Assembly: GCA_963576725.1 (NCBI GenBank)
Contig: OY755242.1
Span: 6,490,240 to 6,554,239, forward strand
Reading direction: 5' to 3'
Origin: Azorinus chamasolen
Taxonomy: Eukaryota; Mollusca; Bivalvia; Cardiida; Solecurtidae
Length of the DNA: 64,000 nucleotides
Shown: positions 22,346 through 34,760 of the stretch, in pieces
How positions within the stretch are numbered: position 1 is the stretch's first letter
Layout of the letters: the number at the start of each line of letters is the position of its first letter
Position numbers and translations under genes: made by a program
The notes under the pieces: model-generated
Databases searched by the model: none
What the model was told of the DNA's origin: nothing
The model's input: the letters and a program-made list of their open reading frames with translations, nothing else

Positions 22346-23043
22346 ACAAAGCCGAGGTAGCAAACGAAAGTTGTGAAATAAGGTATAAGTGGAACGATAA
22401 CCTTAAATCTGAGTTTAGATCAGCACTGATTGCAAATGTAACCGTTTTAAATAACTTAGTATCGGGTCTTCATCAACATGATTCACACTCAATAAATAAT
22501 ACAGTGTCTGAGTTTACCAATATTATAAAGAACGTAGCTGATCCATTATTTTCCCATAGTTTATTATTCGTTGAACAAAATTCGTTTATCGATACGCCTT
22601 TATTAAATGATGCAGTGTGGTTCGATAATGATTGTAGACGTTCGAAGCAATGTTATCTTGAGGCTCTGAGATGTTTTAACCACAACAAAAGTGATGTCCG
22701 CAGGAAATATTTGTGCGAGTGTAAATCTAGTTACAAGAAAATAGTAAAGAAAAAGAAAAGAAATTATAAATTAAAGCAAATAGAACAAATAGAAAGGTTA
22801 AAGCATTGCAAGCCGAAGGCTTTTTGGAAACAGTTTAAGAAAAAGAATGCGAAAGCGGAGTCTTCCATTTCGATCGACGATTTCTTCCGATATTTTTCTA
22901 ATTTAGAGAATGATATTTTTCAATGTAAGAATGATGAAGCGGAAAGTTTTTGTACAAAGTTTGATTTCAATTATGTTCAATATGATGACGAACTGGATTA
23001 TCCGGTTACGCATGATGAAGTTTTGAAGGCAGTAAAAAAATGA
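22346..23043 (+). pseudogene. LINE ORF2, linker between endonuclease and RT
   Basis: Continues ORF2 in a second frame up to 23043. It contains the basic lysine-rich stretch KKIVKKKKRNYKLKQIEQIE and a KPKAFWKQFKKK motif, typical of the region before the reverse transcriptase in such elements (W-x-D-x-C-R...K..FW). It ends at a TGA immediately after a run of seven A at 23034-23040. A one-base slip there joins it to the RT frame at KCNKAYGKDG. Confidence 0.8.
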
Positions 23044-24278
23044 AATGTAATAAAGCCTACGGAAAGGATGGTCTTTTGAATGAATATTTTATAGAAAGTG
23101 TAGACATTTTATCTCCTTACATATGTGACATATTCAATCCTATATTGGACTGGGGTTGCTTTCCAGATCAGTGGAGAGAAGGTATTGTGATCCCTTTATA
23201 TAAAAAGGGAGATAAAAACGATTGTAGTAATTATCGAGGAATCAAGCTTTTAAGTTGTATGTCTAAGTTATTTACATCAATTTTAAACCAGAGAATTGTA
23301 GCCTATTGTGACAAATTCAATTGTTTATCTGATGCCCAGTTTGGCTTTAGGAAAGGTAGATCTACAGTTGATGCTATTTTTGCATTGAATTCAGTTGTGC
23401 AAAATTATCTTAATAATAACCGGAGGTTATATGTTGCCTTTATTGATCTAAAGAAATGTTTTGACAGTATCTACAGGCACGCATTATGGCTGAAATTGTT
23501 TCAGTCTGATATACAAAGCAAAGTATTATGTATTATCAAAAGCATGTATGAGGAGGTTAAATCGTGCGTGAAGCACTGTAATAATTATTCAGATTACTTC
23601 TTTTATTCAGTGGGCTTAAGACAAGGGGAGGTAATATCGCCAATTTTGGTCTCGTTATTTTTAGAAGACTTAGAATTATTTCTTCAAAGTAAACCAACGT
23701 CAGGCTTACAAATAGATGACATTGTACTTATATTATTATTGTTTGCAGACGACATGGTTCTGTTTGGTGAGTCTCCCTCTGCCTTACAAGAGAATCTGGA
23801 TCTATTATACTCCTATTGCCAACAATGGGGCATTGAAGTGAATAACACAAAAACAAAAGTTATGGCGTTTAGAAAAAGAATCTGTCTGTATGCAGATGAA
23901 GTATGGACATATAATGGAATGCCTATCGAAAACGTAGACACATTCAATTATCTAGGGACTGTCCTCAAATATAACGGTAACTTTGGAGTTAATAACGAAT
24001 TCGTTATTGGTAAAGCTTTAAAAGCGCTGTATACCTTATTAGTAAATTGTAATAGAATGCCCTTAAAGCCTAAAACGCTTTGTCAATTATTTGACTCATT
24101 TCTTGGTTCTATTTTGAACTATTCTTCCGAAATTTGGGGTTTTACCAAATCAAAAGATGTTGAGAGGGTTCATCTTAAGTTCCTTAAACGTATTTTGAAA
24201 CTCCCCATTCAATTCAAGCACTATGGGTGTATATGGGGAACTGTGTCGTTACCCTCTTTATATAACGCGTTTTTATAG
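23040..24278 (+). pseudogene. LINE ORF2, reverse transcriptase domain
   Basis: Classic order of RT blocks: AYGKDGLLNEYF, VIPLYKKGDKNDCSNYRGI, FRKGRSTVDAIF, FIDLKKCFDSIY (block A, catalytic Asp), SVGLRQGEVISPIL (block B), LLLFADDMVLFG (block C, FADD catalytic pair), then NTKTKVMAFRKR and FNYLGTVL (thumb). All catalytic aspartates are present, so the domain itself was lost only recently or not at all. The frame stops at 24276-24278 after a frameshift near 24255. The true continuation (RFYRIIKYWCK...VEDFERGK) runs in another frame to about 24375. Confidence 0.92.
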
Positions 24279-24375
24279 AATTATAAAATATTGGTGCAAG
24301 GTAACCCAAACAGATAATATAATTTTAAACAGAGTGTATAACTTGGCAGTAGAGGACTTTGAACGGGGTAAATAA

Positions 24376-24941
24376 AATGGGTTTGGCAGATTAAACATTT
24401 GCTTGATATGTATGGATTTTCAGATATTTTCTATAACTTGAATCCAGACGCAGTTAAAACATTCATTGTGGTGTTCAAACAACGTATGGTTGATTGTTTT
24501 GTTCAGGAATGGTATGAAGCAGTACAAAATAGCCCTATTTTAGAAGAGTATAAGCACTTCAAACCCAACTTTTCATATGAACCGTATTTAGATGTTGTAC
24601 CTCATGACCTAAGACTGTACATCACGAAGCTAAGATTATCAGCACATTCGCTAAGAATACAAACTGGGCGTTATCGTATAAATGGAATTCCGAGAAATGA
24701 ACGAATTTGCAATTTTTGCAATCGTTCGGAAATAGAAGATATTTATCACTTTATTTGTATTTGTCCAATATATAGTGAGATCAGAAACAGATATTTAGAT
24801 AAATTCTACTTTGAAAGGCCATCAATGTTTAAATTATGCCAAATGTTTACAAGTCATGATAAGAAAAGTTTAATTAATTTAGCTTTGTATACTAAGGATG
24901 CATTCAGCCTAAGAAACAGATGTATAAATATTATACAATAA
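24376..24941 (+). pseudogene. LINE ORF2, C-terminal domain with zinc knuckle
   Basis: In the same frame as the RT after a second slip. Clear from 24399 (LDMYGFSDIFYNL) to the stop at 24939-24941. It carries CNFCNRSEIEDIYHFICICP at about two thirds, a C-x2-C...H-x4-C knuckle of the zf-RVT type. It then ends FERPSMFKLCQMF and ALYTKDAFSLRNR. The same ending is found on the minus strand at 35626-35420, and a related knuckle at 59941-60020. Role inferred from the family: nucleic-acid contact during target-primed reverse transcription. Confidence 0.85.
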
Positions 24942-25034
24942 TGATTTAAACTTGGTTCTATGAGTCTAATACAATATTGAGTGTACATATATATTTGATT
25001 ACATATGTATTTATTATATCACATTGTTGTTAAG

Positions 25035-25171
25035 TATGTTATCAATTGTATATATTTCTTAAGTTAGTAGTGTGCACGGTACATGATAGAAATGGCGCTT
25101 AACAACATGTTATCAATTGTATATATTTCTTAAGATAGTAGACTGCACGGTACATGATAGAAATGGCGCAG
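25035..25171. repeat. two-copy 69 bp tandem duplication in the LINE 3' UTR
   Basis: ATGTTATCAATTGTATATAT ... GTACATGATAGAAATGGCGC occurs twice in a row, separated by AACAAC, with three or four differences. It may be polymorphic among copies of the family. Confidence 0.85.
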
Positions 25172-25885
25172 GGGGTATAATCAGACGCTTTCTGTGTTAT
25201 TTTTGGCGTGCATTAAGCAGCTTCTATTTGCATGACTTTTTATGGGTCTTCTATCAGATCCACGCTTAATACAACATTGCTTGCTAATTTTCTGCCTGAA
25301 TAGTATTATGCACGTACAGATTGATACCCGCATTGAAGCACATAGCATAACGCTGTCCAATTCAAGTCCATATTGGAGCTTTCTGTATGATTTTATCCTG
25401 CATTGTGCCGTTACATCTATGGATACATGTATAAGAGTCTTGTGAATGTCTACTTGACACTTATTCGAATGTGGATTCCGATGACTTAATATAATTATTA
25501 ATTGTTACATTTCTAAAATCTGTTGAATGATTGATGTCACTTCTAATGTTACACCGACAAGTTTTCAGCATTGATGTAAGGTGTAATCAAAAAACATGAA
25601 TACGTTCTGTTCCGCTTTGTCCTGTTTAAGAAATTCTATCAACATAATTTAATATAGAATTTGTTCCTTTGTGTCCTGTTTAAGATTTCTATCAGCATAA
25701 TGTAATACAAAATTTGTTAAAAATTGTTCACTCTCCGAGCAAGAAAATTTCAACTTATGAGTAAAGTATTTGTATCTGCATATATTTGGTTACGCTAATT
25801 GTTTCACGTATCAATTTGATGTTGAATTGTATGTATGACGATGTATCTTGTGTACAAGTCAAATAAAATAATTGTTCTGTTCTGT

Positions 25886-26250
25886 TCTTAAACCCAGAAA
25901 TGGGATGAGCTTACCAGACTCATGTATTACCTTTTCTCTGTCGTTCCCTTAACGGCTTCCATGCAGTTGCTCTGTCTTCAGCAAAGTCATTGAGTACATA
26001 TTTGACGGACTTTCGCAGTTGTTATGCTATGTTTTACATTTTGTACTGTGATTACTGTCTTCTATGTTGTTGGGAAGTCCGGCAGGGGTACCTTTATTTA
26101 CAATGTTTGTTTAGCTAGGGTGACTTTGAGATAAGTGTGAGGTTAGGACGTCTGTAAACCGGTTTAAACCCCCAGTGGTGATATTGCTACTGATCGTGCC
26201 AAGGCGGTTCTCTCTTTGTCACCTTACTTTTGTTTGTCTTGTGTGTTTGT
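25886..26250 (+). mobile_element. truncated Penelope-like element, right part (3' UTR)
   Basis: After the LINE the sequence AACCCAGAAATGG resumes the Penelope 3' region (58088 onwards). It includes CATTGAGTACA, then GTGAGGTTAGGACG, then AAACCGGTTTAAACCCCC and GTGCCAAGGCGGT. This matches 58085-58440 in order. Similarity fades in the T/G-rich part after 26250. Together with 20850-21225 it forms one interrupted copy. Confidence 0.85.
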
Positions 26251-26984
26251 GGTTGTGTTTTGTTCATGTTTGTCTCTGGTGCTCGTGTATGTTGGTATTT
26301 TATGTGTTCTTCTCGTGTGTTTGCGTGTGTTTGGTTGTGTGTGTGTGGCATGCTGTCTATTGATGTGTTGGTGGTGATTGCGTCTTGTATGTGACTTTCT
26401 ACTGTATGTGTGTGTGTGAGTATAAATTGCTATGCTTTCTGTAGGTGTTTTGGTGATGGTGGCGTTTTGTGTGTGGCTTTTCTATCTATCTTCTTATAAT
26501 GTGTTCAGTCAGCATTGACTATCATACACATGTTGACGAGTGCGCGTGTCGCATGGGATGTTAGGAGTTTAACAAAAAGAAAGGATAGAACTTTCCTTTC
26601 GTTGATATTTCATTTTAGTTGTGGATGTTAACAAACAACATCACTTCGCTCCCGTACTGTTTCGAGATAAGAACAATCAGGGCGAGCTGAATTAATTAAT
26701 AATCGGAACACTCGGTGTTATTTGTCTGAAATACCCTATAAAGATTGTTTACACTCGTAATAAGTGTTTGGCTGAACAAGACTTTTCTAAAAATACGCAA
26801 ACATGTCAAAGTATCTATTAATCATTCTGTAGGCAAAAACAAAACACATGTATGTGCATACACTATACGATATATTAGACATGTTGAATCCACAAAGTAT
26901 GAATTCATGGATAATCCGAGGGTAACGGTAATCCGAGCATTTTCTCAGTTCCCGACAATCCTCGGATTATCGCCATTTTACCGT

Positions 26985-27000
26985 ATTATTATTATTATTA

Positions 27001-27033
<33 letters not shown>

Positions 27034-27074
27034 ATTATTATTATTTTAATAATAATATTATTATTATTATTATT
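26985..27074. repeat. ATT microsatellite
   Basis: ATT triplets with short T- and AATA-containing interruptions run from the right pogo-like terminus to the first base of family B. Confidence 0.9.
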
Positions 27075-28025
27075 ATACCCCCACAACGAAGTTTGGGGGG
27101 TATACTGGAATCAGGTTGTCCGTCTGTCCGTCCGTCCGTCCGTCTGTCCGTCCGTGGACACAATTTTGTCCGGCCTTCTTCTTCTACAGTTTTGCTTCAA
27201 TTTTGTTGAAAGTTCACATATAGCCATATGACCATATAAACCTGTGCACCGCATATTTCCGTTATGATCGGACCACTACTTCAGGAGTTATCTCCCCTAT
27301 TTAGTCCCCTACCAATGTTTTCCGGTTTTCTGGACTTTTTATGGAAGTGACTTGAGATATCAACTCTATATTTAGTACAAAGCTAAATCTGTATAAGTTA
27401 CAGCTTATGATACAATCTCAGTCCGGTTGAATAATTATTTCCAGAGTTATTGCCCTTGAACTTAATTTTTTTTCTTCAAATTTGGGATTTTCCAGACATT
27501 TTTTGCAAGTGGTTGCAGATATTAACTTTATATTTGGCATAAAGCTAACTCTAGATGATTTACAGCTTAATTCCCAATCTCAGTCTGGTTGAATATTTTT
27601 TGCCAGAGTTATGGCCCTTGAACTTTAATTTTTTGTCAAATTTTCAGTTTTCCGGTCTTTAATTGGAAGTTGTTGCAGATATTAACTTCATATTTGACAT
27701 AAAAATACATCTAGATGAGGTACAGCTTAAGTTCAAATATCGGTCTGGTTGAATAATTTTTGTCAGAGTTATGGTCCTTGAACTTTATGTTTTTCTGAAA
27801 AGGTACCTAGCTATAGAACTTTGGATTTGACAAAAACCTCATGAAAGGGTCTTCTTTCTCTGAATTATTCTTCATTTTTATTACATAAATTGGGTTGGGG
27901 CATGTATTGTTTTTAAATCACTTCACGTTTCTGTATGTACATATGTTCAGATTGATGATAGGTGTTCTGACAAAGCAGACAGGTGTGGGGGGGGGGTATT
28001 CGTTAGCCTTTGGCTTACAGTTCTA

Positions 28026-28026
<1 letters not shown>
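27075..28026 (+). mobile_element. Helentron-like non-autonomous element, family B
   Basis: The 5' end ATACCCCCAC forms a hairpin with GTTTGGGGGGTAT. A TCTG/TCCG microsatellite follows (27118-27152), then three tandem units of about 162 bp (27395, 27558, 27718) with AGAGTTATTGCCCTTGAACTT. The inverted counterpart of the 5' end, GGGGGGTAT (27991-27999), lies inside the 3' end. It is followed by the hairpin GTTAGCCTTTGGCTTAC (28002-28018) and CTAG/TT. This is the same plan as family A, with different sequence. No coding capacity. Confidence 0.8.
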
Positions 28027-28061
<35 letters not shown>

Positions 28062-28066
28062 AATTA

Positions 28067-28097
<31 letters not shown>
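28027..28097. repeat. ATT microsatellite
   Basis: ATT triplets fill the gap between the 3' end of the plus-strand family B copy and the broken minus-strand copy. Confidence 0.9.
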
Positions 28098-28098
<1 letters not shown>

Positions 28099-28646
28099 TC
28101 ATTTTCTAAGTAAAAATGGAGATAACTCCTGAATAAGTGGTCTGAACATAATGGAAATATGCGGTGTATAGGTTTCTATAGTGCTAAAGCTGTATATAAA
28201 CTTACGTTTAAAATCTGAAAAAAAGAATGTTTAATATTTTGAGCCAATGCCTACCGTAAGTCTTTGAGTATGGAATTTCAAAACCATTACTATTATTATT
28301 ATTATCATTTTTATTAGTATTAATTTATTACTATTACTATTCTAAGTAAAAAGGGAAGATAACTCCTGATTTAGTGGTCTGGCCAAGAAGGATTAATGGT
28401 CATAAAGCTGTATATAAACTGTATAAGAAGAAGGCTGGACAAGCATATTTTACTCATATTCTAAGTAAAAAGGGGAGTACCCCTGAATGAGAGGTCTGAC
28501 CATAATGGAAATATGCGTTGCACAGGTTTTATATGGTCATAAATCTGTATATAAATTTCAACAAAATTGAAGCAAAACTGTAGAAGAAGAAGGCCGGACA
28601 AAATTGTGTCCACGGACGGACAGACGAAACTACGATGTGGGGGTAT
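28098..28646 (-). mobile_element. Helentron-like family B, minus-strand copy, 3' part missing
   Basis: The 5' terminus GTGGGGGTAT (inverted) is at 28637-28646, preceded by GGACGGACAGACG and by AGAAGAAGGCCGGACAAAAT, the inverse of 27166-27190. Towards 28098 it runs into tandem units with AAGTAAAAA.GG(G)AGATAACTCCTG. An internal 28206-28345 block holds the 90 bp repeat also found at 18186 and an ATT/ATC microsatellite. The terminal hairpin and CTAG are absent. Confidence 0.75.
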
Positions 28647-29744
28647 AATCAGTGGGGGTCTACCTTATTTGCCACTATGTCAGTTAATTGCAAACTAATC
28701 ACAATGGTTGTACCATGACTTAGTAATCACAATGGTTGTACCATGACTTAGTAATGAACAACCGGCAGGAAGGATATTCTGGATGTTCGAATAATATCCA
28801 CAAACAAATGTGCATTATCATATCTCATTATATCATGTATACGTATAAGCGTATGAGAGCATGCTTGAGAGAGAGGTATTTGAGATGCAAGAAAGTACAT
28901 TTGCGCATGCTTTGCAGGACCTTCTCTCTATCATCTCCCTATGCGCCCCGTCGTATGAGCTCAGTGCGCTCCAGACTATATTGATGGTAACATCTTGATA
29001 ATAATTGTTACTTCATTGTTTGCCTTTACTTTGTTGTCTCACGACAACAAGTTGAATATAATGATAAGTCAACTATATCCAATGTGTCTGGTACGTACTG
29101 AGCGAAGTCTGTGTTTATGGTGGTTTTATTCTGTTTCGGTATCTCGCGGCTATGTATTGTTGAAATTCTAAATTGTCAGACACTAACAATTATAGTTTAG
29201 TATTTCGTTTCTCTTTTATAGGCTTTTACAGACTTTTATTACCGCCTTCATCAATAAACATAAAGAACTTGTTCCAACGTTTACTACTTCCCAACCCCGG
29301 TTTACATTATGCATGTACAGTAAAATAATCACAAATGACAATAAGTCAGGTCCCCCCCCCCCCTAATGGTTTAATTAGTCAATCTGTTAATTGAGTATAA
29401 CTGACACATCTAAAAAATATCATACATCACGACGGCAAGTCCCCTGAAAAGAAAACAGCGAGCCCTCGATATTACTCTCAACAGGAAGCCATTTATAATT
29501 ATGTAGTATTAACCCTTATAAGCGCGACCATACCCGTATTTGCTTTGGTTTAGATGAGACACCGAATAAACTCTGTATCTCATCAGTGTTCTCAGTTGTT
29601 CGACACTCAGTCACCAATGTCAAATGCTTTTAAGAATTAGAAATAAGCTACAAATGTAACGTTTCAGAGCTTATTGTTCAGCACGATAAAGATTGGGATA
29701 TGCATAGTAACCTAAAATAAATTCGCTTGAAATCCAACTCTGAC
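28647..29744. other. gene-free DNA
   Basis: A 28 bp tandem duplication (TAATCACAATGGTTGTACCA) lies at 28696-28751. A C-run is at 29352-29363. No gene, MITE end or RNA signature is recognised elsewhere. Confidence 0.5.
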
Positions 29745-30043
29745 CCTCTGTCTGTTGTCTGTCTCTCTGCGCCTCTCTCTCTGTCTTTTTCTGTGTGTGT
29801 GTCTCTCTCTCCATCCCCATCCCCTCCCCTCTCTGTCTGTCTGTCTGTCTGTCCGTCTTTCTGTCTGTCTGTCTCTCCGTCTCTCTCTGCCTCTCTCTGT
29901 CATTGTCTGTCTCTGACTCTCTGTCTGTCTCTGTCTGTCTGTCTGTCTGTCTGTGTCTCTGTATGTATCTCTCTGTTTCTCTGTCTGTCTGTGTGTGTGT
30001 GTCCTTCTCTGTGTCTATCTCTGTGTCTCTCTGTGTGTCTCTG

Positions 30044-30078
<35 letters not shown>

Positions 30079-30209
30079 GTCTCTCTCTGTCTCTCTCTCT
30101 CTATCTATCTATCTATCTCTCTCTCTCTGTCTCTGTCTCTCTGTCTCCCTGTCTGTCTGTCTGTCTCTCTCTCTCTCTGTCTCTGTCTCTATGTCTCTCG
30201 CTCTCTCTC

Positions 30210-30244
<35 letters not shown>

Positions 30245-30402
30245 GTCTCTCTGTCTCTCTCTCTGTCTCTGTCTCTCTGTCTCTCTGTCTGTCTCTGTCT
30301 GTCTGTCTCTCTCTCTCTGTCTCTCTCTCTGTGTCTCTGTCTCTGTCTCTCTGTCTCTGTCTCTCTCTGTGTCTGTCTGTCTCTGTCTCTCTCTCCCTCT
30401 CT

Positions 30403-30443
<41 letters not shown>
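29745..30443. repeat. 700 bp polypyrimidine tract (CTGT/CTCTCT)
   Basis: TCTG and TC motifs with scattered GT interruptions fill this stretch. Long frames are open on both strands (Ser/Leu/Cys/Val on plus; Arg/Glu/Gln/Asp on minus), but they are consequences of the repeat. Confidence 0.95.
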
Positions 30444-31954
<1,511 letters not shown>

Positions 31955-32392
31955 TCATTAGGCCGGCCAAACATTTGGGAGTTTTCATTTGAGGATGCCT
32001 CCAGTCTATTGGCAGTTGGTTGGTGGTTCATCCGGGCGTTTTTTTATGCACGAAACAATATACTCTAGGGTCTTTCTCCACATGTAATTAGCTGGGCATC
32101 GCGGTATCAGTGAAACAATTGTTAACATTTTCCCTCATATAAACGTGCTTCACGCATTTTCAAACAGAGTAGACCCAATCAGACGGCTCCTATAAGAGCC
32201 GTCTGACCAGGATCTGCTCTCTTTGCTAATAAAGTTTCTTTACTGTCTGAACTGGCTACAGTGTTCCACATGCCATATTTCACTATAACTTTTTTGCCCA
32301 TGGATATTTATTTGGCATTGAAATTTGTAATAAACACAGAATAGGGGAAGGGTAAACTCGACGTAAAACCCTGGTACAAAACAAACAAACAA
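31955..32392 (+). mobile_element. SINE core and 3' end, interrupted
   Basis: GTAATTAGCTGGGCATCGCG then AACAATTGTTAAC (to about 32132) is the SINE core shared with 11605-11665. The 3' end TCGACGTAAAACCC followed by ACAAACAAACAA appears at 32354-32392. The roughly 220 bp between include a GCAAACA-type hairpin MITE (32158-32232) and unassigned sequence, so either an insertion split the SINE or two SINE pieces lie side by side. Confidence 0.65.
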
Positions 32393-33104
32393 TCATTCTG
32401 CTACTACAAAACTTCACATGAACGATATGCATACAGTCATTATGTATCTTGCGTAAATATTCATGAGAAGATGGGTAAAGGGCCTTTAAAAATCATGTTT
32501 CGACATCATGTGACTACTTATTGCAGTTACTAGATGTTTCATCTGGATCCAAACTGTCAGCACATTTTATAACGGGTTAACCTGCGGTGGCTAAATGACT
32601 TCAAGGGACACCACTACACCGTAGTTTATTGTATGTGTAAAACAAGTATCCCTTCTTTACTCCGTAAAACCATATACGCACATTTAGTCGAGTGTGTAAA
32701 CAGAGTAGACACAGATCAGACGGATCTGCTCTGTTTGCATATAGAATAATACAGACCTGTTTCAACAGTCTCTGCGATTATAAGACTTTTCCGTGTATAT
32801 GTGCCTTATAAAAAACATCTGTTTGATTCATAATGTCATTATATCTAATCAGTTAAACAGTCGACTCGCCTGTTATCCGAATATACCTTACTTGGATATA
32901 TATAACATAATCCAAACTGCAGTGCAGGTAAGTGCACAAAAAATTACATTCACTGGATACATCTATAATCGAAAAATGTGTTTTGAAATTGAATTATTTG
33001 TTCACCTTCAAGCGTTTTTCTGCTTAAAGTTTCTGCCAGGAAAAAATAATTGAAATTACAGGTATTTCAGACGTTTTAATTTGGCTGTTCATATAAGATT
33101 ACGG
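32393..33104. other. gene-free DNA with hairpin MITE relic
   Basis: AACAGAGTAGACACAGATCA and TGATCTGTTTGC-like arms lie near 32697-32748; a GGATCCAAACTGT piece lies near 32542. The frame at 32793-33053 is not recognised. Confidence 0.45.
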
Positions 33105-33303
33105 TAGAACCCCTCTGAAACAGAATTGTATTAAAGAATAGTGTTGGTATATTCGATGGCTGCTTAATGCAATGTGAAAGTCATGCATAAAGCTCCTCTG
33201 GGAGCTTTCAGTATGCATTTTTAACCTGCATTAAGCTGCCACATGTCTGAAAGACAAGTTTTGATATTATTTTTAACGTCCGGTTCAGGAGATTTTACTG
33301 CAT
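33105..33303. mobile_element. hairpin MITE, subfamily 2
   Basis: Left end GGTAGAACCCCTCTGAAAC, right end GGAGATTTTACTG, with the GGCTGCTTAATGCA arm, the AGCTCCTCTGGGAGCT tip and the AAGCTGCCACATGTCTGAAAGA return arm. Most complete of the subfamily 2 copies. Confidence 0.7.
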
Positions 33304-33790
33304 CTTACAAGCAGCAAAGAGTACCACCTTGCACTAACATGTCTTACATTTTATTATATTATAACTATTATTATTATAATATATAATAATCATATAATAT
33401 ATGATAACATAATTCTATAACTTCGATAATTCAAACAACCAAACAAGTGTCACAATCGGTCTTTAAAACATGTGGGAGCTTGATGAGAATGTGGGAACTT
33501 CATGCGCGTTACTATTCAGGACGGACTTATCTTGGTTTACGCCATTTACAAATGTAGGTGCACTCGGTTTTCTCTTTCAAAGAAGTGAGGGATATTTTCT
33601 GTGGTTTGCAATGGTAAATGTTAATTTTCTCGAAAACATGAGAGAAAGAGAAAACTTGTTTGTTAGTATATTCATTCAAGTAATGGACTTCAACAACAGA
33701 TGGGTATTAGCCCTTTCTCTATAGGAAACGACTCACTTATCAGGTGCGATCCGGGATTTCAGATTAGTGGGGGCGTATATTGTTAAAAGT

Positions 33791-33845
33791 TGGATGACAT
33801 CACTAGTGTCTTTGTAATTTACAAAGACACTAGTAATGTCATTCC
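33791..33845. repeat. hairpin, about 25 bp arms
   Basis: GACATCACTAGTGTCTTTGTAA pairs with TTACAAAGACACTAGTAATGTC with one mismatch and essentially no loop. A separate perfect palindrome, ATTAGATCTAGATCTAAT, follows at about 33900. Confidence 0.85.
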
Positions 33846-34683
33846 ACTGATAATAGGGAAATAAAGACGTCTCAGATTAGATTCTGGTTTTATCGGCTTT
33901 ATTAGATCTAGATCTAATAAAATTACTCAAAAAGTTTGTTTGAGCAATTTTAGAGGGGGTAGGGGATACGCCGGTTCTGCCCCTCTAACTCCGCACCTGC
34001 TTATGTCATTTGCAAATAATGTAGACCCATATGAGAGGGCTCCTACAAGACCCCGTCATCAGCGTCTGCACTGTTTGTTAGGGTGCACTTTTCCATCCCG
34101 GAATATTCACTTTAAGCTTAATCTGTTTGAAGTTTGGAATAGTGCATTTAAACTTTTAGCCTTGAAAGTCCTAAATATTAATCAATAATCTACCGTTTGA
34201 ACATCACTTTTGTGAAAGTTTTGATCAATAAATGATATAATTTTGGCGAAGAGGTACTTTTCAATACAAAACCATCGCCAAAGTAACCCACTTCACGGCC
34301 CTATACACGTATTGCATAATACAGAACATTACAAAAACATAATCATTTTAACCCACTCAACAGACCACTTATTGCACAAGTAAGACCAATTACAAAATCA
34401 TTTAAAACTTTAGCGCGCAATGGGCGAATTGTAATTACCTCAGTGAATTGTTTAGATCATAATCAAATGTCGCGTACATGTTACCCGGTGTCTTGTGAAA
34501 ATCTAAACCCTAGATGATTGTAAACAAAACTATTTCGAAACACGTTACTGTGCATTTTAAGCGTGAATAAATAATTCAGTAATCATTAAATCGCGGATTT
34601 ATGTTTGTCACACCTTATAAATAAATATTAGCTGAAGAGAAAAGTCAAACCACCTCTAAGACATGTGACACCTTTATTCAAGA

Positions 34684-34760
34684 ACAGAACAGAACAGAGC
34701 AGATATTTCATTCAAGACATACATTATGTATAACGTCTAATTTACATAGAACATCCTCTT
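34684..34760 (-). repeat. LINE 3' tail, minus strand
   Basis: AGAACAGAACAGAACAGAGC followed by AGATATTTCATT is the reverse complement of the GTTCT tail plus polyadenylation region seen at 20540 and 25865. The body beyond about 34760 is not recognisable. Confidence 0.55.

Larger units (their letters stand above)
21226..25885 (+). mobile_element. non-LTR retrotransposon, 5'-truncated, nested in the Penelope copy
   Basis: About 4.66 kb. In order: end of ORF1, apurinic-type endonuclease, reverse transcriptase, C-terminal zinc knuckle, a 0.94 kb 3' UTR (24942-25885), AAATAAAATAATTG, and a GTTCTGTTCTGTTCT tail. TCTTA precedes it (21221-21225) and follows it (25886-25890), probably the target duplication, although the last bases overlap the tail. 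Penelope sequence lies on both sides. The coding region has one in-frame stop and about four frameshifts. The layout suits an L1/Tx1-, I- or Nimb-type element; the clade needs a tree. Related 3' fragments are at 35095-35640 (minus) and 59150-60230. Confidence 0.9.
19704..26983. mobile_element. composite bounded by pogo-like termini, 7.28 kb
   Basis: The left end is CAGTAAAACGGCGATAATCC; the right end, inverted, is CGGTAAAATGGCGATAATCC. Both are flanked by TA and outside that by ATT repeats. Further AATCCGAG motifs occur at 19751, 20031, 20579, 26911 and 26931, as expected for subterminal repeats. I see no pogo transposase (no DDE frame). The interior is filled by other transposons (LINE tails at 19797-19835 minus and 20540-20573 plus, the Penelope fragment, the LINE). 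It may be one element that grew by nested insertion, or two solo ends. Confidence 0.55.

Noticed and set aside
26175..26363. 62-codon hydrophobic frame resembling a membrane segment
   Set aside because: Lies in the T/G-rich Penelope 3' UTR; hydrophobicity comes from composition.
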